From contig NZ_CP074373.1 of NCBI RefSeq assembly GCF_021560035.1, forward strand, positions 2,414,001 through 2,478,000: DNA of 64,000 nucleotides, written 5' to 3'. The notes under the pieces are model-generated. The model did no database searches. It was not told the DNA's origin and saw only the letters and a list, made by a program, of their open reading frames with translations. A program made the position numbers and the translations under genes. Positions 8,541-17,062 of this stretch are shown piece after piece. This stretch comes from Virgibacillus sp. NKC19-16 (GTDB taxonomy: Bacteria; Bacillota; Bacilli; Bacillales; Amphibacillaceae). How positions within the stretch are numbered: position 1 is the stretch's first letter; every line of letters starts with the position of its first letter.

Positions 8541-8577
8541 AAAAACCTACTCTTCAAATCTAAAAGAGTAGGTTTTA
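8541..8577. terminator. terminator downstream of cwlO
   Basis: A 13-bp stem (AAAACCTACTCTT / AAGAGTAGGTTTT) with a 9-nt loop ends 13 nt before the cwlO stop and is followed by seven T residues on the minus strand. It can also stop plus-strand transcripts from the YitT gene. Confidence 0.9.
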
Positions 8578-8588
8578 TAGATTTACTA

Positions 8589-9917
8589 TTAATTTACACG
8601 GCGTACATGGCCGTTAAATTTGTCATTCCAATACCCACTAGTCATATCAGCCACTGCTAGGCCTGTGGAATTTTGTGCTCCAATAAATTGACCGCCACCT
8701 AAGTAGATGCCTACATGACTATTTGATCCAGCTGTGTTAAAGAATACCAGATCACCAGGTTGTGCATTACTGTATGAGACTTGAGAACCTGTACCTGCTA
8801 GCGCGCCTGTGGTGGATGGAATTGAATATCCTCCTTGTGCGAACGCCCATGATACAAATCCGGAGCAATCAAATCCGCTTGGTGTTTTACCACCCCAAGT
8901 ATAAGGTACACCAAGATGTTCAAACCCAGCATTTATTACTGTGCTCAAGCCTCCACTACCATTCGTCGGTGTTGTTTCTGTTGAATTACTGCTGCTAGTA
9001 TTATTGTTACTACTGTTATCACTGTTGCTACTGCTAGTATTATTGTTGCTGCTACTTTCTTCATTACTTACCGTTGTAACAATATCATCTGATTCTTCAT
9101 CAGTTGATTCAGATACTTGGGCAACATTTTGTGAAGATGATGGTTCTGGTTGATTAGCATCAGCAATGTTCTCACTGACTTCATCTTCAAGTGTTGCTAA
9201 TTCACTATCTTCCATCTCTAGCTCTTCTTTTAGTGCTTCTAAATCATTTTGTCTCGTTAGTAATTCTTCTTTAGATTCTTCATTTTGTTGTTTCTGGTCT
9301 TCAATTAATACAATCATTTCATCAAGTTCTGCCTTCTTATCCTCTAACTCTTCCAGCTTATCTAATACTTCCTCTTGTTTCGCTTCTACTTCCTGCTTAT
9401 CATTTTCTTGCTGTTCTACAAGAGCTGCATCAGAGTCTGTAATTTTATTTACTGCTGAGACGCGGTTAACGAAGTCACCAAAGCTTTTGGAACCAAATAT
9501 TACTTCCAAATAATTTACTTCCCCGCCATTTTTTTGGTAAGAAACAAGTCTGTCTTTTAAAATATCATAGCGTTTTTCAATTTTTTCTTCTAATTTACGA
9601 ATCTCTTTTTCCAATGAATCTACTTTTTCTTCATTTTTTGCGATATCTTCTTCTGCTTCATCCATTTTGCCTTGGTTGTGTTCCAATGCGTCATCAACCA
9701 GTTCTATTTCCTCATTCAATTCTTCCAAGTCGAATAGCACATCAGCAATTTCAGCTTCCGCATCTGACAGATTTGCTTTTAGGTCTGAGCGATCACTTTC
9801 GATTTGCGATTGTTGGTTCTCTAATTCATCCAAGGGGTCCGCATGAGCTGAGGCACCCAAAAATGCACTTATACCAACCGTGGCTACTGTTGTAGCTGCT
9901 ACTAATGTTTTTTTCAA
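8589..9917 (-). CDS. cwlO: CwlO-type peptidoglycan D,L-endopeptidase
   Basis: Secreted cell-wall hydrolase of 442 residues. It has a Sec signal peptide ending GASAHA, a long N-terminal coiled coil (residues ~30-240, many Glu/Asp/Lys heptads) as in CwlO and PcsB, a Ser/Asn/Thr-rich linker (~270-320), and a C-terminal NlpC/P60 domain. That domain shows the catalytic cysteine in PSGFDCSGFV and the histidine in SNSHVGIYLGGG. CwlO cleaves D-gamma-Glu-DAP bonds for cell elongation, activated by FtsEX and controlled by WalRK in B. subtilis. The Asn/Ser linker encodes a trinucleotide-like repeat around 8985-9055. A WalR-like box lies upstream. Confidence 0.88.
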   Translation of the reverse strand: MKKTLVAATTVATVGISAFLGASAHADPLDELENQQSQIESDRSDLKANLSDAEAEIADVLFDLEELNEEIELVDDALEHNQGKMDEAEEDIAKNEEKVDSLEKEIRKLEEKIEKRYDILKDRLVSYQKNGGEVNYLEVIFGSKSFGDFVNRVSAVNKITDSDAALVEQQENDKQEVEAKQEEVLDKLEELEDKKAELDEMIVLIEDQKQQNEESKEELLTRQNDLEALKEELEMEDSELATLEDEVSENIADANQPEPSSSQNVAQVSESTDEESDDIVTTVSNEESSSNNNTSSSNSDNSSNNNTSSSNSTETTPTNGSGGLSTVINAGFEHLGVPYTWGGKTPSGFDCSGFVSWAFAQGGYSIPSTTGALAGTGSQVSYSNAQPGDLVFFNTAGSNSHVGIYLGGGQFIGAQNSTGLAVADMTSGYWNDKFNGHVRRVN

Positions 9918-10060
9918 TTTTCTACCCCGCTTCCCTTACCACAACTGCAAACCACGTTTTTATGTATATTCATGTATGATTATTTCATCTTTTTTAGGTA
10001 TTATACAGAAATGTGGTGATTATTTATTTTCTATGTAATCGTTTTGATTAGGTAATTCGT

Positions 10061-10104
10061 AGTATACCAGAGGAAAATGACAACCGTGTTATAGAGAGAT
10101 TACA
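10061..10104 (-). promoter_or_regulatory. candidate WalR box and -10 element of cwlO
   Basis: On the minus strand TGTAAT-CTCTC-TATAAC (10088-10104) matches the WalR consensus TGTWAH-N5-TGTWAH at 11 of 12 positions. A TATACT -10 element (10061-10066) lies 21 nt downstream with no good -35, as expected for an activated promoter. The assignment is inferred from the motif and from cwlO being a WalR target in B. subtilis. Confidence 0.45.
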
Positions 10105-10170
10105 ATTATATTTCAAAATCGACATAAATTGTAACTTTATTTAATTAACGCGAAAAATAAGATGTGAATG

Positions 10171-10215
10171 AAAACAACCCCGAAAGCACAGTTAAAGTGA
10201 CTTCGGGGTTGTTTA
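10171..10215 (-). terminator. terminator of aceA
   Basis: AACAACCCCGAA pairs with TTCGGGGTTGTT around a 17-nt apical region, followed by TTTTC on the minus strand. It lies 24 nt after the aceA stop. Confidence 0.9.
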
Positions 10216-10238
10216 ATGGCATGAAGGATTGTCATTAT

Positions 10239-11513
10239 CTAATTGGTAAACTGTTCTTTTTCCGTAGATCCTGTCAGTGCGCCTGTCGAAGAGGATCCAC
10301 TTGAAATCACTTGTGCCACTTCGTCAAAATACCCTGTTCCAACTTCACGTTGGTGACGTGTCGCACTATAGCCATATCTCTCATTGGAAAATTCAGCTTG
10401 CTGTAACTGGGAATATGCAGCCATTCCCTTGTCTTTGTATTTTCTGGCCAGATCGAACATACTATGATTCAATGCGTGGAAACCAGCTAATGTGACAAAT
10501 TGAAATTTATAGCCTATTCTACCTAATTCATCTTGGAAACTAGCAATCTCCTCCTCTGATAGTTTTCGTTTCCAATTAAATGATGGGGAACAATTATAGG
10601 CCAATAATTTATTCGGATATTTCTCATGTATTGCCTCAGCAAACCGTTTTGCTTCTTCCAAATTCGGCTCAGACGTCTCACACCAGATCAGATCCGCATA
10701 AGGAGCGTATGCCAATCCCCGGGCAATTGCCTGCCCAATGCCAGCTTTCGTTTTGAAGAAACCTTCTGACGTCCGTTCTCCTGTTATAAAATCAGCATCA
10801 TAGGAATCTACATCACTTGTAATCATATCAGCTGCATTTGCATCCGTTCTGGCAATAATGACAGTCGGTGTTCCCATTACGTCGGCCGCAAACCTGGCTG
10901 CTATAAGGTTTTTTACGGCTGTCTGTGTAGGCAACAATACTTTTCCTCCTAAATGCCCACATTTTTTCTCTGAAGACAGTTGATCTTCGAAATGCACAGC
11001 AGACGCTCCAGCTTCTATCATTGCTTTCATTAACTCGAAAACATTCAATTGACCTCCAAACCCAGCCTCGGCATCAGCAACAATCGGAGCAAACCAATCA
11101 ATGGATTCATCCCCCTCCGAATAATGAATTTGATCCGCTCGCTGCAATGCTTGATTAATTCGCTTTACAACATTCGGCACACTATTTACAGGATATAGGC
11201 TTTGATCCGGATACATTTCCCCAGCCATATTTGCATCTGCCGCCACTTGCCAGCCGCTCAAATAGATTGCTTTTAATCCAGCTTTCACCTGTTGTACCGC
11301 CTGGTTCCCGGTAAGAGCTCCTAGTGCATTCACATAACCCTCCTGATGAATAAGATTCCATAATTTTTTAGCACCTCTATTGGCAAGTGTATGTTCAATA
11401 TCAAGTGAGCCGCGCAAACGAATCACATCCTCTGCCGTATAGGGACGCTCAATACCTACCCAGCGAAAATCATTTTCCCAATCATTATTCAACATTTCTG
11501 TACGTCTATTCAT
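10239..11513 (-). CDS. aceA: isocitrate lyase
   Basis: Isocitrate lyase of 424 residues, the expected bacterial size. It splits isocitrate to glyoxylate and succinate, the first step of the glyoxylate shunt. The signature KKCGHLGGK holds the catalytic cysteine (residue 185); [15 protein letters not shown] and the C-terminal [12 protein letters not shown] are also conserved. The start ATG at 11513 overlaps the stop of an upstream 43-codon remnant of malate synthase (ATGA), so its translation is probably coupled. The partner enzyme malate synthase is not intact in this operon, so the shunt would need another malate synthase elsewhere. Confidence 0.95.
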   Translation of the reverse strand: MNRRTEMLNNDWENDFRWVGIERPYTAEDVIRLRGSLDIEHTLANRGAKKLWNLIHQEGYVNALGALTGNQAVQQVKAGLKAIYLSGWQVAADANMAGEMYPDQSLYPVNSVPNVVKRINQALQRADQIHYSEGDESIDWFAPIVADAEAGFGGQLNVFELMKAMIEAGASAVHFEDQLSSEKKCGHLGGKVLLPTQTAVKNLIAARFAADVMGTPTVIIARTDANAADMITSDVDSYDADFITGERTSEGFFKTKAGIGQAIARGLAYAPYADLIWCETSEPNLEEAKRFAEAIHEKYPNKLLAYNCSPSFNWKRKLSEEEIASFQDELGRIGYKFQFVTLAGFHALNHSMFDLARKYKDKGMAAYSQLQQAEFSNERYGYSATRHQREVGTGYFDEVAQVISSGSSSTGALTGSTEKEQFTN

Positions 11514-11641
11514 TCGTCATTTCCCCCTTTTAATAGCTTTCCATAAGCCGGTAATGTTAGAAATTCCAGTGCATCAGGAGTGAATATTTGCGTAAACTTC
11601 TCCTGATCATTGATTTGTACATTTGTTTTCTTCACTAACAT
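11510..11641 (-). pseudogene. aceB: internally deleted malate synthase A (43-residue remnant)
   Basis: A 43-residue reading frame with an excellent AAGGAG ribosome binding site 8 nt before the ATG at 11641. Its first part, EKFTQIFTPDALEFL, resembles the N-terminus of malate synthase A (E. coli EKQILTAEAVEFLTEL as I remember it). Its last part, FLTLPAYGKLL, resembles the C-terminus of the same enzyme (IDFLTLPGYRLLA). About 480 internal residues are missing and the junction lies at a shared Phe-Leu-Thr. The simplest reading is an in-frame deletion between short repeats. The frame still ends in ATGA overlap with aceA and may persist as a coupling leader peptide. Confidence 0.75.
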
Positions 11642-11654
11642 ATAACCACTCCTT

Positions 11655-11688
11655 TGTTATAATACATACAGTTATTGTTATATAACAA
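11655..11688 (-). promoter_or_regulatory. internal promoter with two TGTTATNTAACA operators
   Basis: TGTTATAATACA (11655-11666) and the perfect palindrome TGTTATATAACA (11676-11687) start exactly 21 bp apart. They coincide with a minus-strand promoter, TTGTTA (11683-11688) and TATTAT (11659-11664), spacing 18. One operator covers each promoter element, the layout of simple repression. The regulator is unknown. Confidence 0.55.
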
Positions 11689-11702
11689 CTTATACAAAAA
11701 AA

Positions 11703-11813
11703 TTAATCCTCCTTTTTGGATAGACAGTATTCACATTCAAGCATATAGCTTTGTGGGTCAACATTTTTCCCACCACATTCCGGGCACACAGCAAGTCTTT
11801 TCGTTTTTTTCAT
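11703..11813 (-). CDS. 36-residue zinc-ribbon microprotein
   Basis: A short frame beginning MKKTKRLAV and containing CPECG and CEYC separated by 14 residues, the four cysteines of a zinc ribbon, ending SKKED. It has a strong GGGAGGGGAAG ribosome binding site before the ATG at 11813. It is the first gene after the upstream promoter of the isocitrate lyase operon and lies 61 nt ahead of the malate synthase remnant. Function unknown; a zinc-binding regulator-like or ribosome-associated role is possible but unsupported. Confidence 0.6.
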   Translation of the reverse strand: MKKTKRLAVCPECGGKNVDPQSYMLECEYCLSKKED

Positions 11814-11829
11814 TTCTTCCCCTCCCTTA

Positions 11830-11872
11830 TGTTATGTAACAGTATGAAAATATCTTTTGTTGTTATAAAACA
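11830..11872 (-). promoter_or_regulatory. second pair of TGTTATNTAACA operators
   Basis: TGTTATGTAACA (11830-11841) and TGTTATAAAACA (11861-11872) start 31 bp apart, about three helical turns. The distal copy abuts the -10 box of the upstream promoter. They match the pair at 11655-11687, so four copies of one motif control this operon. Confidence 0.5.
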
Positions 11873-11900
11873 GTCTATTCGAATTATAGAAAAATTGCAA
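11872..11900 (-). promoter_or_regulatory. upstream promoter of the zinc-ribbon/aceA operon
   Basis: TTGCAA (11895-11900) and TAGACT (11872-11877) on the minus strand are 17 nt apart. The palindromic operator at 11861-11872 starts at the -10 box. Confidence 0.5.
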
Positions 11901-11973
11901 CCCCTTTTTTAAAAAATATATAAAAATGTTATGCTAGTGATTATGTATTAGACGGTTAGAGGTGATCAGAGAC

Positions 11974-12996
11974 TTGAGAAGATTTCATTTTTTTGGTAGC
12001 CGTGTTGTAAAAACGGGTGTGTCCATTTTTCTTACGGCATGGATTTGTGAATTATTAGGATGGCCACCGGTATTTGCGGTTATTACAGCAATTGTTACCA
12101 TAGAACCTACTGTATCGGATTCCATAAAAAAAGGGATTGTTCGTTTTCCTGCGTCGGCTATTGGGTCAGCATATGCCGTATTATTTATCGCTTTATTTGG
12201 CAACTCACCACTCACGTATACGCTTGCTGCCGTTTTTACAATCGCTACATGTTTCAGGTTGAAATTGCATGCCGGATTGCTTGTTGCAACACTCACAGCT
12301 GTTGCCATGGTCGAGGTTATTCATAGCAATTATTTAATTTCATTTTTTATTCGCCTAGGTACAACAACGGTTGGATTAGCGGTTTCCACAGTGGTAAATA
12401 TGTTTGTATTACCACCGGATTACACAGAAGACATTATGAAAAATATTCGAGCCATGAGTAAGCGAACAGGAAAAATCGTTGACATTGTTTTCCGGGATAT
12501 CCTGGAAGATAAACATGATCAGGACACCCTTGAGAAAAATATGGTGGATCAACTTGAAACAAAGATAATGCAAACCGAAACCTTAATTCGTTTTCAAAAA
12601 GAAGAATCAAAATACCATCCGCTTGTAGGAAGCGAAAAACATCAATTTGATCATGCACAGAATCAGATGGCGCAACTGCGTTTAATCCATTACCATGTCG
12701 ATAATTTAATCAACACCCCATTAAAAATGAACAACTGGTCAAAAGAGGAAAAAGATATTATATTACATGCTGTTACGGAGCTTGCTAAAGCATTGGAAAA
12801 CGAATCGTACTATAATCCAGCCAAACACCAACATGAGTTACGACAACTAACGGAAATTTTTTGGGAGGATAATGAAGAAATTACAAGGAGTAGTAAACAG
12901 CATCCAACGAATTTCCCGCCGGAGTTGATTATACTGTATGAGTTACTGTCGATTTATAACCTTGTTACTAAATTTTATAAAGAGCAAAATAAATAA
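11974..12996 (+). CDS. aromatic acid exporter-like (FUSC/DUF939) membrane protein
   Basis: About 340 residues. The N-terminal half (to ~residue 155) has five or six hydrophobic helices with the pattern VKTGVSIFLTAWICELLGWPPVFAVITAIVTIEPTVSDSIKKG that is characteristic of Firmicute ArAE/DUF939 proteins; the C-terminal half is cytosolic and helical. These proteins are thought to export aromatic acids or similar anions, though the substrate here is unknown. The TTG at 11974 is preferred because the perfect AGAGGTGATC ribosome binding site precedes it; the alternative GTG at 11962 lies inside that site. Confidence 0.75.
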   Translation: MRRFHFFGSRVVKTGVSIFLTAWICELLGWPPVFAVITAIVTIEPTVSDSIKKGIVRFPASAIGSAYAVLFIALFGNSPLTYTLAAVFTIATCFRLKLHAGLLVATLTAVAMVEVIHSNYLISFFIRLGTTTVGLAVSTVVNMFVLPPDYTEDIMKNIRAMSKRTGKIVDIVFRDILEDKHDQDTLEKNMVDQLETKIMQTETLIRFQKEESKYHPLVGSEKHQFDHAQNQMAQLRLIHYHVDNLINTPLKMNNWSKEEKDIILHAVTELAKALENESYYNPAKHQHELRQLTEIFWEDNEEITRSSKQHPTNFPPELIILYELLSIYNLVTKFYKEQNK

Positions 12997-13024
12997 AGCC
13001 ACATGTCAGGTGGCTTTATTTGTG
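12991..13024 (+). terminator. terminator of the exporter-like gene
   Basis: AAATAAAGCCAC and GTGGCTTTATTT form a 12-bp stem with a 7-nt loop. The stem includes the stop codon of the upstream gene. Confidence 0.85.
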
Positions 13025-13124
13025 TGTTCTATGATCGGGTTGAATTTTTTGCTTTGGGGTTTATTTCCACGCTCTCCAGTTGATACTCTCCCTGTGTGGT
13101 TGCTTCTTAAGCTATCCAACCAAA

Positions 13125-13757
13125 TCACTTAATTAATTCATGCTTAAACGCATAAATCACAGCTTGTGTCCGGTCCTGGACTTCCAATTTTCCTAAAATA
13201 TTGCTTACATGTACTTTCACAGTTTTTAATGCGATAAATAATTCATCCGCTATATCCTGATTTGATTTCCCCTGTGCTACTAATAGTAAAATTTCCATTT
13301 CACGATCTGTCAATTGATCATGTAGATTTTCAGCAGGTTTTTCCCGCATACGATTCATGATTTTCCCTGTAACTTCAGGTTCCAGAATTGATTGCCCTTC
13401 ATACGTTGCACGTACTGCTTTAGCAATTTCGCTTGCTTTTGACGTTTTTAGCATATAACTCGTTGCTCCAGCTTCAAGTGCCGGATAAACTTTTTCATCA
13501 TCAAGAAAACTTGTAACAATAATAATTTTCGCTTCCGGCCACTGTGCAATAATTTGGCTTGTTGCTTCAATCCCATCCATTTCTTTCATAACAAGATCCA
13601 TCAAAATAATATCCGGTTTTAATTCCAATGCCTTCTCAACAGCAGGCCCACCATCATCCGCTTCAGCAACGACTTCCATATCGGGTTGAGCAGAAAGGTA
13701 TGATGAAACACCAATTCGAACCATTTCATGATCATCGGCAAATAAAATTTTAATCAT
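13125..13757 (-). CDS. liaR: response regulator LiaR
   Basis: NarL/FixJ-type response regulator, 210 residues. The receiver domain has ADDHEMVR, the phospho-acceptor aspartate in DIILMDLVM (residue 54) and the T/K switch residues; the C-terminal LuxR helix-turn-helix reads [22 protein letters not shown]. It overlaps liaS by 8 nt, with AGAGGGTGA before the ATG at 13757. LiaR/VraR activates cell-envelope stress genes when lipid II cycling is disturbed. A liaH-like gene and a small membrane-protein gene in the same cluster support LiaR over other NarL regulators. Confidence 0.88.
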   Translation of the reverse strand: MIKILFADDHEMVRIGVSSYLSAQPDMEVVAEADDGGPAVEKALELKPDIILMDLVMKEMDGIEATSQIIAQWPEAKIIIVTSFLDDEKVYPALEAGATSYMLKTSKASEIAKAVRATYEGQSILEPEVTGKIMNRMREKPAENLHDQLTDREMEILLLVAQGKSNQDIADELFIALKTVKVHVSNILGKLEVQDRTQAVIYAFKHELIK

Positions 13758-14793
13758 TATGCTCACCCTCTTTTCGTAGGTTTGGAACTTTTACCTCTAA
13801 CTGTGTACCTTCATTGGGCACACTGATAATTTTAAAGTTACCTCCAACCTCATAAGCACGTTCACGCATATTTTGCAGACCATAAGAACCTGTTCTTATA
13901 TTTTCCATATCAAAGCCCTTTCCGTTATCAACTGTTCGTAAAATCACTGTTTCATCTCGTTCAATTAATATTACATGAAATGTGGCAGCTTCTGCATGTC
14001 GAAGTGTATTCGACATAGACTCCTGCAGGATGCGAAAAAGCTGATCCTCCACACCTTTATCGGCGGTGAACTCCTCAACCTTCCAATCAATCTCCATCGG
14101 TACTTTTTGTGTCATCTCAACCAGTAGTTCCTCGACACCTTTTTGCAGGGATTTCCCTTTTAATGCTACTGGACGAAGATGAAGTAATAATGCACGCATT
14201 TCGAGTTGGGATTGATGAATCATATTTTCCACCATTTGCATCTGTTTTTTAATCGATTCGTGTTCCGGCGGATTCGATTCATTAATGGCCGACATCATCA
14301 TTGATGCGGCAAACAGTTGTTGACTCACCGAATCATGCAGTTCCCTTGCCAATCGGTTTCTTTCCTGGACTACAATTTCCTGAAGGCTTTGTTCTCGTTC
14401 ATTGGCCCTTTCTGTAGCAAGCCGTTGTGAATACTCTGCCTGGTTTCTGAGCTTCTCTTGGAGTTGCTCCATTCGCTGCTCTATACTGTCTAGTTCTTTG
14501 TAGACCGCCTCATCAGTTGTAAACTTTTGTCCTTTTACCATTTCATCAAGCCTACGATCAATCTGATGAAGCCGTTGTTTCCAGTACCATCCTGTTGATA
14601 GACCAAGTATAGTACCTGCTGTGATTGATGTCCCTATCACCAATACCAGAAATGATACATTGCCAATTTCCTGTTTGAAAATAAGTGACCAATCGTCTAA
14701 AGGAAAAGCCAGCAATGTTAAACCAACTAATATAACTGCAATGAACAAACTAAACAGTATTGCGGTGAAAACATGACGTATAATTGTACTCAT
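13750..14793 (-). CDS. liaS: sensor histidine kinase LiaS
   Basis: Membrane histidine kinase of 347 residues with two N-terminal transmembrane helices and almost no extracellular loop, the intramembrane-sensing design. The HisKA_3 box [14 protein letters not shown] carries the phospho-accepting histidine (residue 153), and the ATPase domain ends VDNGKGFD...GLQNMRERA. It is the partner of the following LiaR and is held inactive by LiaF. It overlaps liaF by 4 nt and liaR by 8 nt, indicating stoichiometric synthesis. Confidence 0.9.
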   Translation of the reverse strand: MSTIIRHVFTAILFSLFIAVILVGLTLLAFPLDDWSLIFKQEIGNVSFLVLVIGTSITAGTILGLSTGWYWKQRLHQIDRRLDEMVKGQKFTTDEAVYKELDSIEQRMEQLQEKLRNQAEYSQRLATERANEREQSLQEIVVQERNRLARELHDSVSQQLFAASMMMSAINESNPPEHESIKKQMQMVENMIHQSQLEMRALLLHLRPVALKGKSLQKGVEELLVEMTQKVPMEIDWKVEEFTADKGVEDQLFRILQESMSNTLRHAEAATFHVILIERDETVILRTVDNGKGFDMENIRTGSYGLQNMRERAYEVGGNFKIISVPNEGTQLEVKVPNLRKEGEHND

Positions 14794-15521
14794 ATTCGTT
14801 TCACCTCAATATCTCCGGAAAATAGAGAGGTAATGATTTTTACACGAGGATATGAGTTGTCATAGTTTGGGGTTTGATATAAAAGCGATTTATTCATTAA
14901 TTTCCAATGATGTTTTCCAAAAATATGTGCCCTGCCGAAAACAGAGCTGTGATGAATACTCACTTCCACCTCGTAGGGAACAGAAATTTCAATATTTCCC
15001 ATTAGGTGTCGTATGGAAATGACTGCTGTATCATTAGGCAGAACCGTGTTGCTTAGATCAATCACGCGATCCCCAAATGCTCCATGAATATTTACATCCC
15101 GCCATTGGTATGCAGCATCCTCCGTTTCCTGGTCATCAAACAGTTTATGATCAAATAACGGTTTCATCTCTATGACAGGATCCATCATTACTTCATCTGT
15201 ACCAGGAAGAATCGGATTGAAGCGTTCTGCTTCTTTTTTGGACTTTGAATAATTAAGTATAAATAAAACAATTGCTGCAATTATCAAGAATCGAACCGCC
15301 AGCAAATTCAATACAGCAAATACCAGACCAACTAATGAAATCCAAAATAAAATTTTACCCCATAATTGGTCGAATTTTTTCCAGCCGATATACATAAAAA
15401 AACCGGAGAATAATGCCGGGATGATGGTGCCTCCAAAAAAGAAGGCTATTTCGAAAATAAAGAGGATCACTCCAATGATCAGAATCCAGTTGTACGTATC
15501 TGTTGTCAGCCTTTTGAACAT
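14790..15521 (-). CDS. liaF: LiaF, inhibitor of the LiaRS system
   Basis: Protein of 243 residues with an N-terminal membrane region (about four helices up to residue ~95) and a C-terminal cytosolic beta domain (DUF2154 type) containing GAFGDRVIDLSNT and DTAVISIRHLMGNIEISVP. LiaF keeps the LiaS kinase off in unstressed cells. The start at 15521 lies behind AAGGGGGTCACTCTC. It overlaps liaS by 4 nt. Upstream is a 290-nt gap with a MITE-like element separating it from the liaH homologue. Confidence 0.9.
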   Translation of the reverse strand: MFKRLTTDTYNWILIIGVILFIFEIAFFFGGTIIPALFSGFFMYIGWKKFDQLWGKILFWISLVGLVFAVLNLLAVRFLIIAAIVLFILNYSKSKKEAERFNPILPGTDEVMMDPVIEMKPLFDHKLFDDQETEDAAYQWRDVNIHGAFGDRVIDLSNTVLPNDTAVISIRHLMGNIEISVPYEVEVSIHHSSVFGRAHIFGKHHWKLMNKSLLYQTPNYDNSYPRVKIITSLFSGDIEVKRI

Positions 15522-15603
15522 GAGAGTGACCCCCTTCTTTATTATGTAAAACAGGCGCAGCGGACTGCACCTGTTTCAGTATATCACTTTTTCTTTAAAT
15601 GCG

Positions 15604-15790
15604 TGTTCAAAAGGAGGATAAAAAGGACCGAGAAGTTCGAGGCGGCGTGGCTTTGAGTAGCGGAACATATGCAATTAATACGTGAGCAAACGTTCTAGCA
15701 CGCAGGAAAAGCGTTTTTCTTTTCCAAGGAACGGAAAAGCAAGCCAACGAAGAAATTCGATGTGTCATTTTTACCGGACTTTTTTGAACA
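15604..15790. repeat. MITE-like intergenic element with 9-bp terminal inverted repeats
   Basis: A 187-bp non-coding block between liaH and liaF begins TGTTCAAAA and ends TTTTGAACA, a perfect 9-bp inverted pair. It is GC-richer than the flanks and contains internal hairpin-forming stretches. No frame of useful length exists. From memory, similar blocks recur in Oceanobacillus/Virgibacillus intergenic regions, but only one copy is present here, so repeat status is inferred. Confidence 0.5.
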
Positions 15791-15812
15791 TCCTCTTTAA
15801 AGTTTGGATAGA

Positions 15813-16445
15813 CTAATTTGCTTTATCTTCCATTTCTTTTTCTAGCTTGGCAATTTTACTGTCAAACGTGCTTCGGTAGTAGGAGCTATTTACCTTATAC
15901 TCCAAGCCCTCAATGTATTGTTCCATTTCTTCAAAGCGGGAAAACGGTTTGTCTGAAGCTTCTTCGGTGACTTTATTTATCTGATGATTCGCATGTGCAA
16001 TATTCTCACGTCCCATTAATTCCATGCGGCGCAGGTGCATGTCCTTTAGCTTATGCTTCATTTCTTCATATTTTTGTTCCAGTGTTTCCAATTGTTCGAC
16101 TGCTTCTTCACGGGAAGACTTCATACGATCAGCACGTACTTGATATTCCTCATGTTCCTTCATCGCAAATTCACGCATCTGCTCTTCACCGGCTTTTGCT
16201 GCAATATTTGCCTGCTTCAATCGCTTATCTGCAATATCTTGTGCCTTATGATACTCTCTCGTGAATTCATCTTTTAGTTTATATTGACGATCTACCAGTT
16301 TTCTAACTTTATCCTTTTCCTGTTCACTTTGACGCAGGTATTGATTTAAAGCAGCGATTGGGTTTTTCTGTTCCTTTTGATCCATCATATTGTGTAGATC
16401 TGCTGAAATCGTATCTTTCATCCGTGTAAATATGTTTGTAGACAT
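15813..16445 (-). CDS. liaH: PspA/IM30 family protein (LiaH-like)
   Basis: A 210-residue, almost entirely helical coiled-coil protein of the PspA/IM30/Vipp1 family. The start MSTNIFTRMKDTISADLHNMMD supplies the amphipathic membrane-docking helix, followed by NPIAALNQYLRQSEQEK, a conserved PspA block. These proteins oligomerise and shield stressed membranes; B. subtilis LiaH is the main target of LiaR. The gene lies 15 nt downstream of a small membrane-protein gene, its likely membrane anchor, and upstream of liaFSR. Whether it is LiaH or another PspA paralogue rests on context. Confidence 0.85.
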   Translation of the reverse strand: MSTNIFTRMKDTISADLHNMMDQKEQKNPIAALNQYLRQSEQEKDKVRKLVDRQYKLKDEFTREYHKAQDIADKRLKQANIAAKAGEEQMREFAMKEHEEYQVRADRMKSSREEAVEQLETLEQKYEEMKHKLKDMHLRRMELMGRENIAHANHQINKVTEEASDKPFSRFEEMEQYIEGLEYKVNSSYYRSTFDSKIAKLEKEMEDKAN

Positions 16446-16460
16446 TGAAATTCTCCTTTT

Positions 16461-16814
16461 TTAGTTATTTATTTCCGACCATTGTCTTTCAAAATTTGTA
16501 AACGGGTCATCATCATGTGCCACATGTACAACCGGGTCGCTGTCATCTTTCTTCCAGCTTGAATAAATGAGATACAGTGCATAGGCTGCCACTAAGCCGA
16601 TCACCGCAAATATATTGGATAATGCGATACTGAGTAAAATCAAGCCAACGATCACCCAGCCAATTTTTCCTGCTGTTGAGCCACTTTTTACGAATTTCTT
16701 AAATACTACGTACAACAGCCAAACACTAAGGGCTAAAAAAACCATTGGCCCAAGGTTAGCCAGTAAGATGATCAGAGCAACTAACCCACCGACAAACAAC
16801 ATAAATTTTTTCAT
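16461..16814 (-). CDS. small membrane protein of the lmo0954/LiaI type
   Basis: Membrane protein of 117 residues with three or four hydrophobic segments (FMLFVGGLVALIILLANLGP and VFLALSVWLLYVVFKKF first) and an acidic cytosolic tail with DDDPFTNFERQW. It resembles the Listeria lmo0954 family found next to PspA proteins; the analogous B. subtilis gene liaI encodes a membrane partner of LiaH. The start ATG at 16814 has an AAAGGAGG site 8 nt upstream. It is the first gene of the five-gene lia operon. Confidence 0.7.
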   Translation of the reverse strand: MKKFMLFVGGLVALIILLANLGPMVFLALSVWLLYVVFKKFVKSGSTAGKIGWVIVGLILLSIALSNIFAVIGLVAAYALYLIYSSWKKDDSDPVVHVAHDDDPFTNFERQWSEINN

Positions 16815-17015
16815 CACTTCCGCCTCCTTTCTTTATCCTGATTTCATTTTACCGAGGAAACGAGAAGTCAGTAATGAGCCTGCGCCATATTTTGGAATAG
16901 GACTTCAGGCGTATTGGGGTGTAGCTCTTAAGATTCTGCTGAGATAGTATTGTTTTTTCTGCATTGAACAGAAATGATTGGAGTTTTGGATTATGAAGTG
17001 TGTGATGAAAGAATA

Positions 17016-17062
17016 GAAAAAGCCATTAAAGGGTCCCATACCTCCCCTTTAATGGCTTTTTT
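17016..17062 (-). terminator. terminator of the flavin monooxygenase gene
   Basis: AAAAGCCATTAAAGGG and CCCTTTAATGGCTTTT make a 16-bp stem with an 11-nt loop and a T-run on the minus strand. It begins at the stop codon of the gene. Confidence 0.92.

Noticed and set aside
16848-16960. LiaR binding box ahead of the lia operon
   Set aside because: Only a generic TTACTG-17-TAAAAT promoter could be seen; no convincing palindromic LiaR motif.
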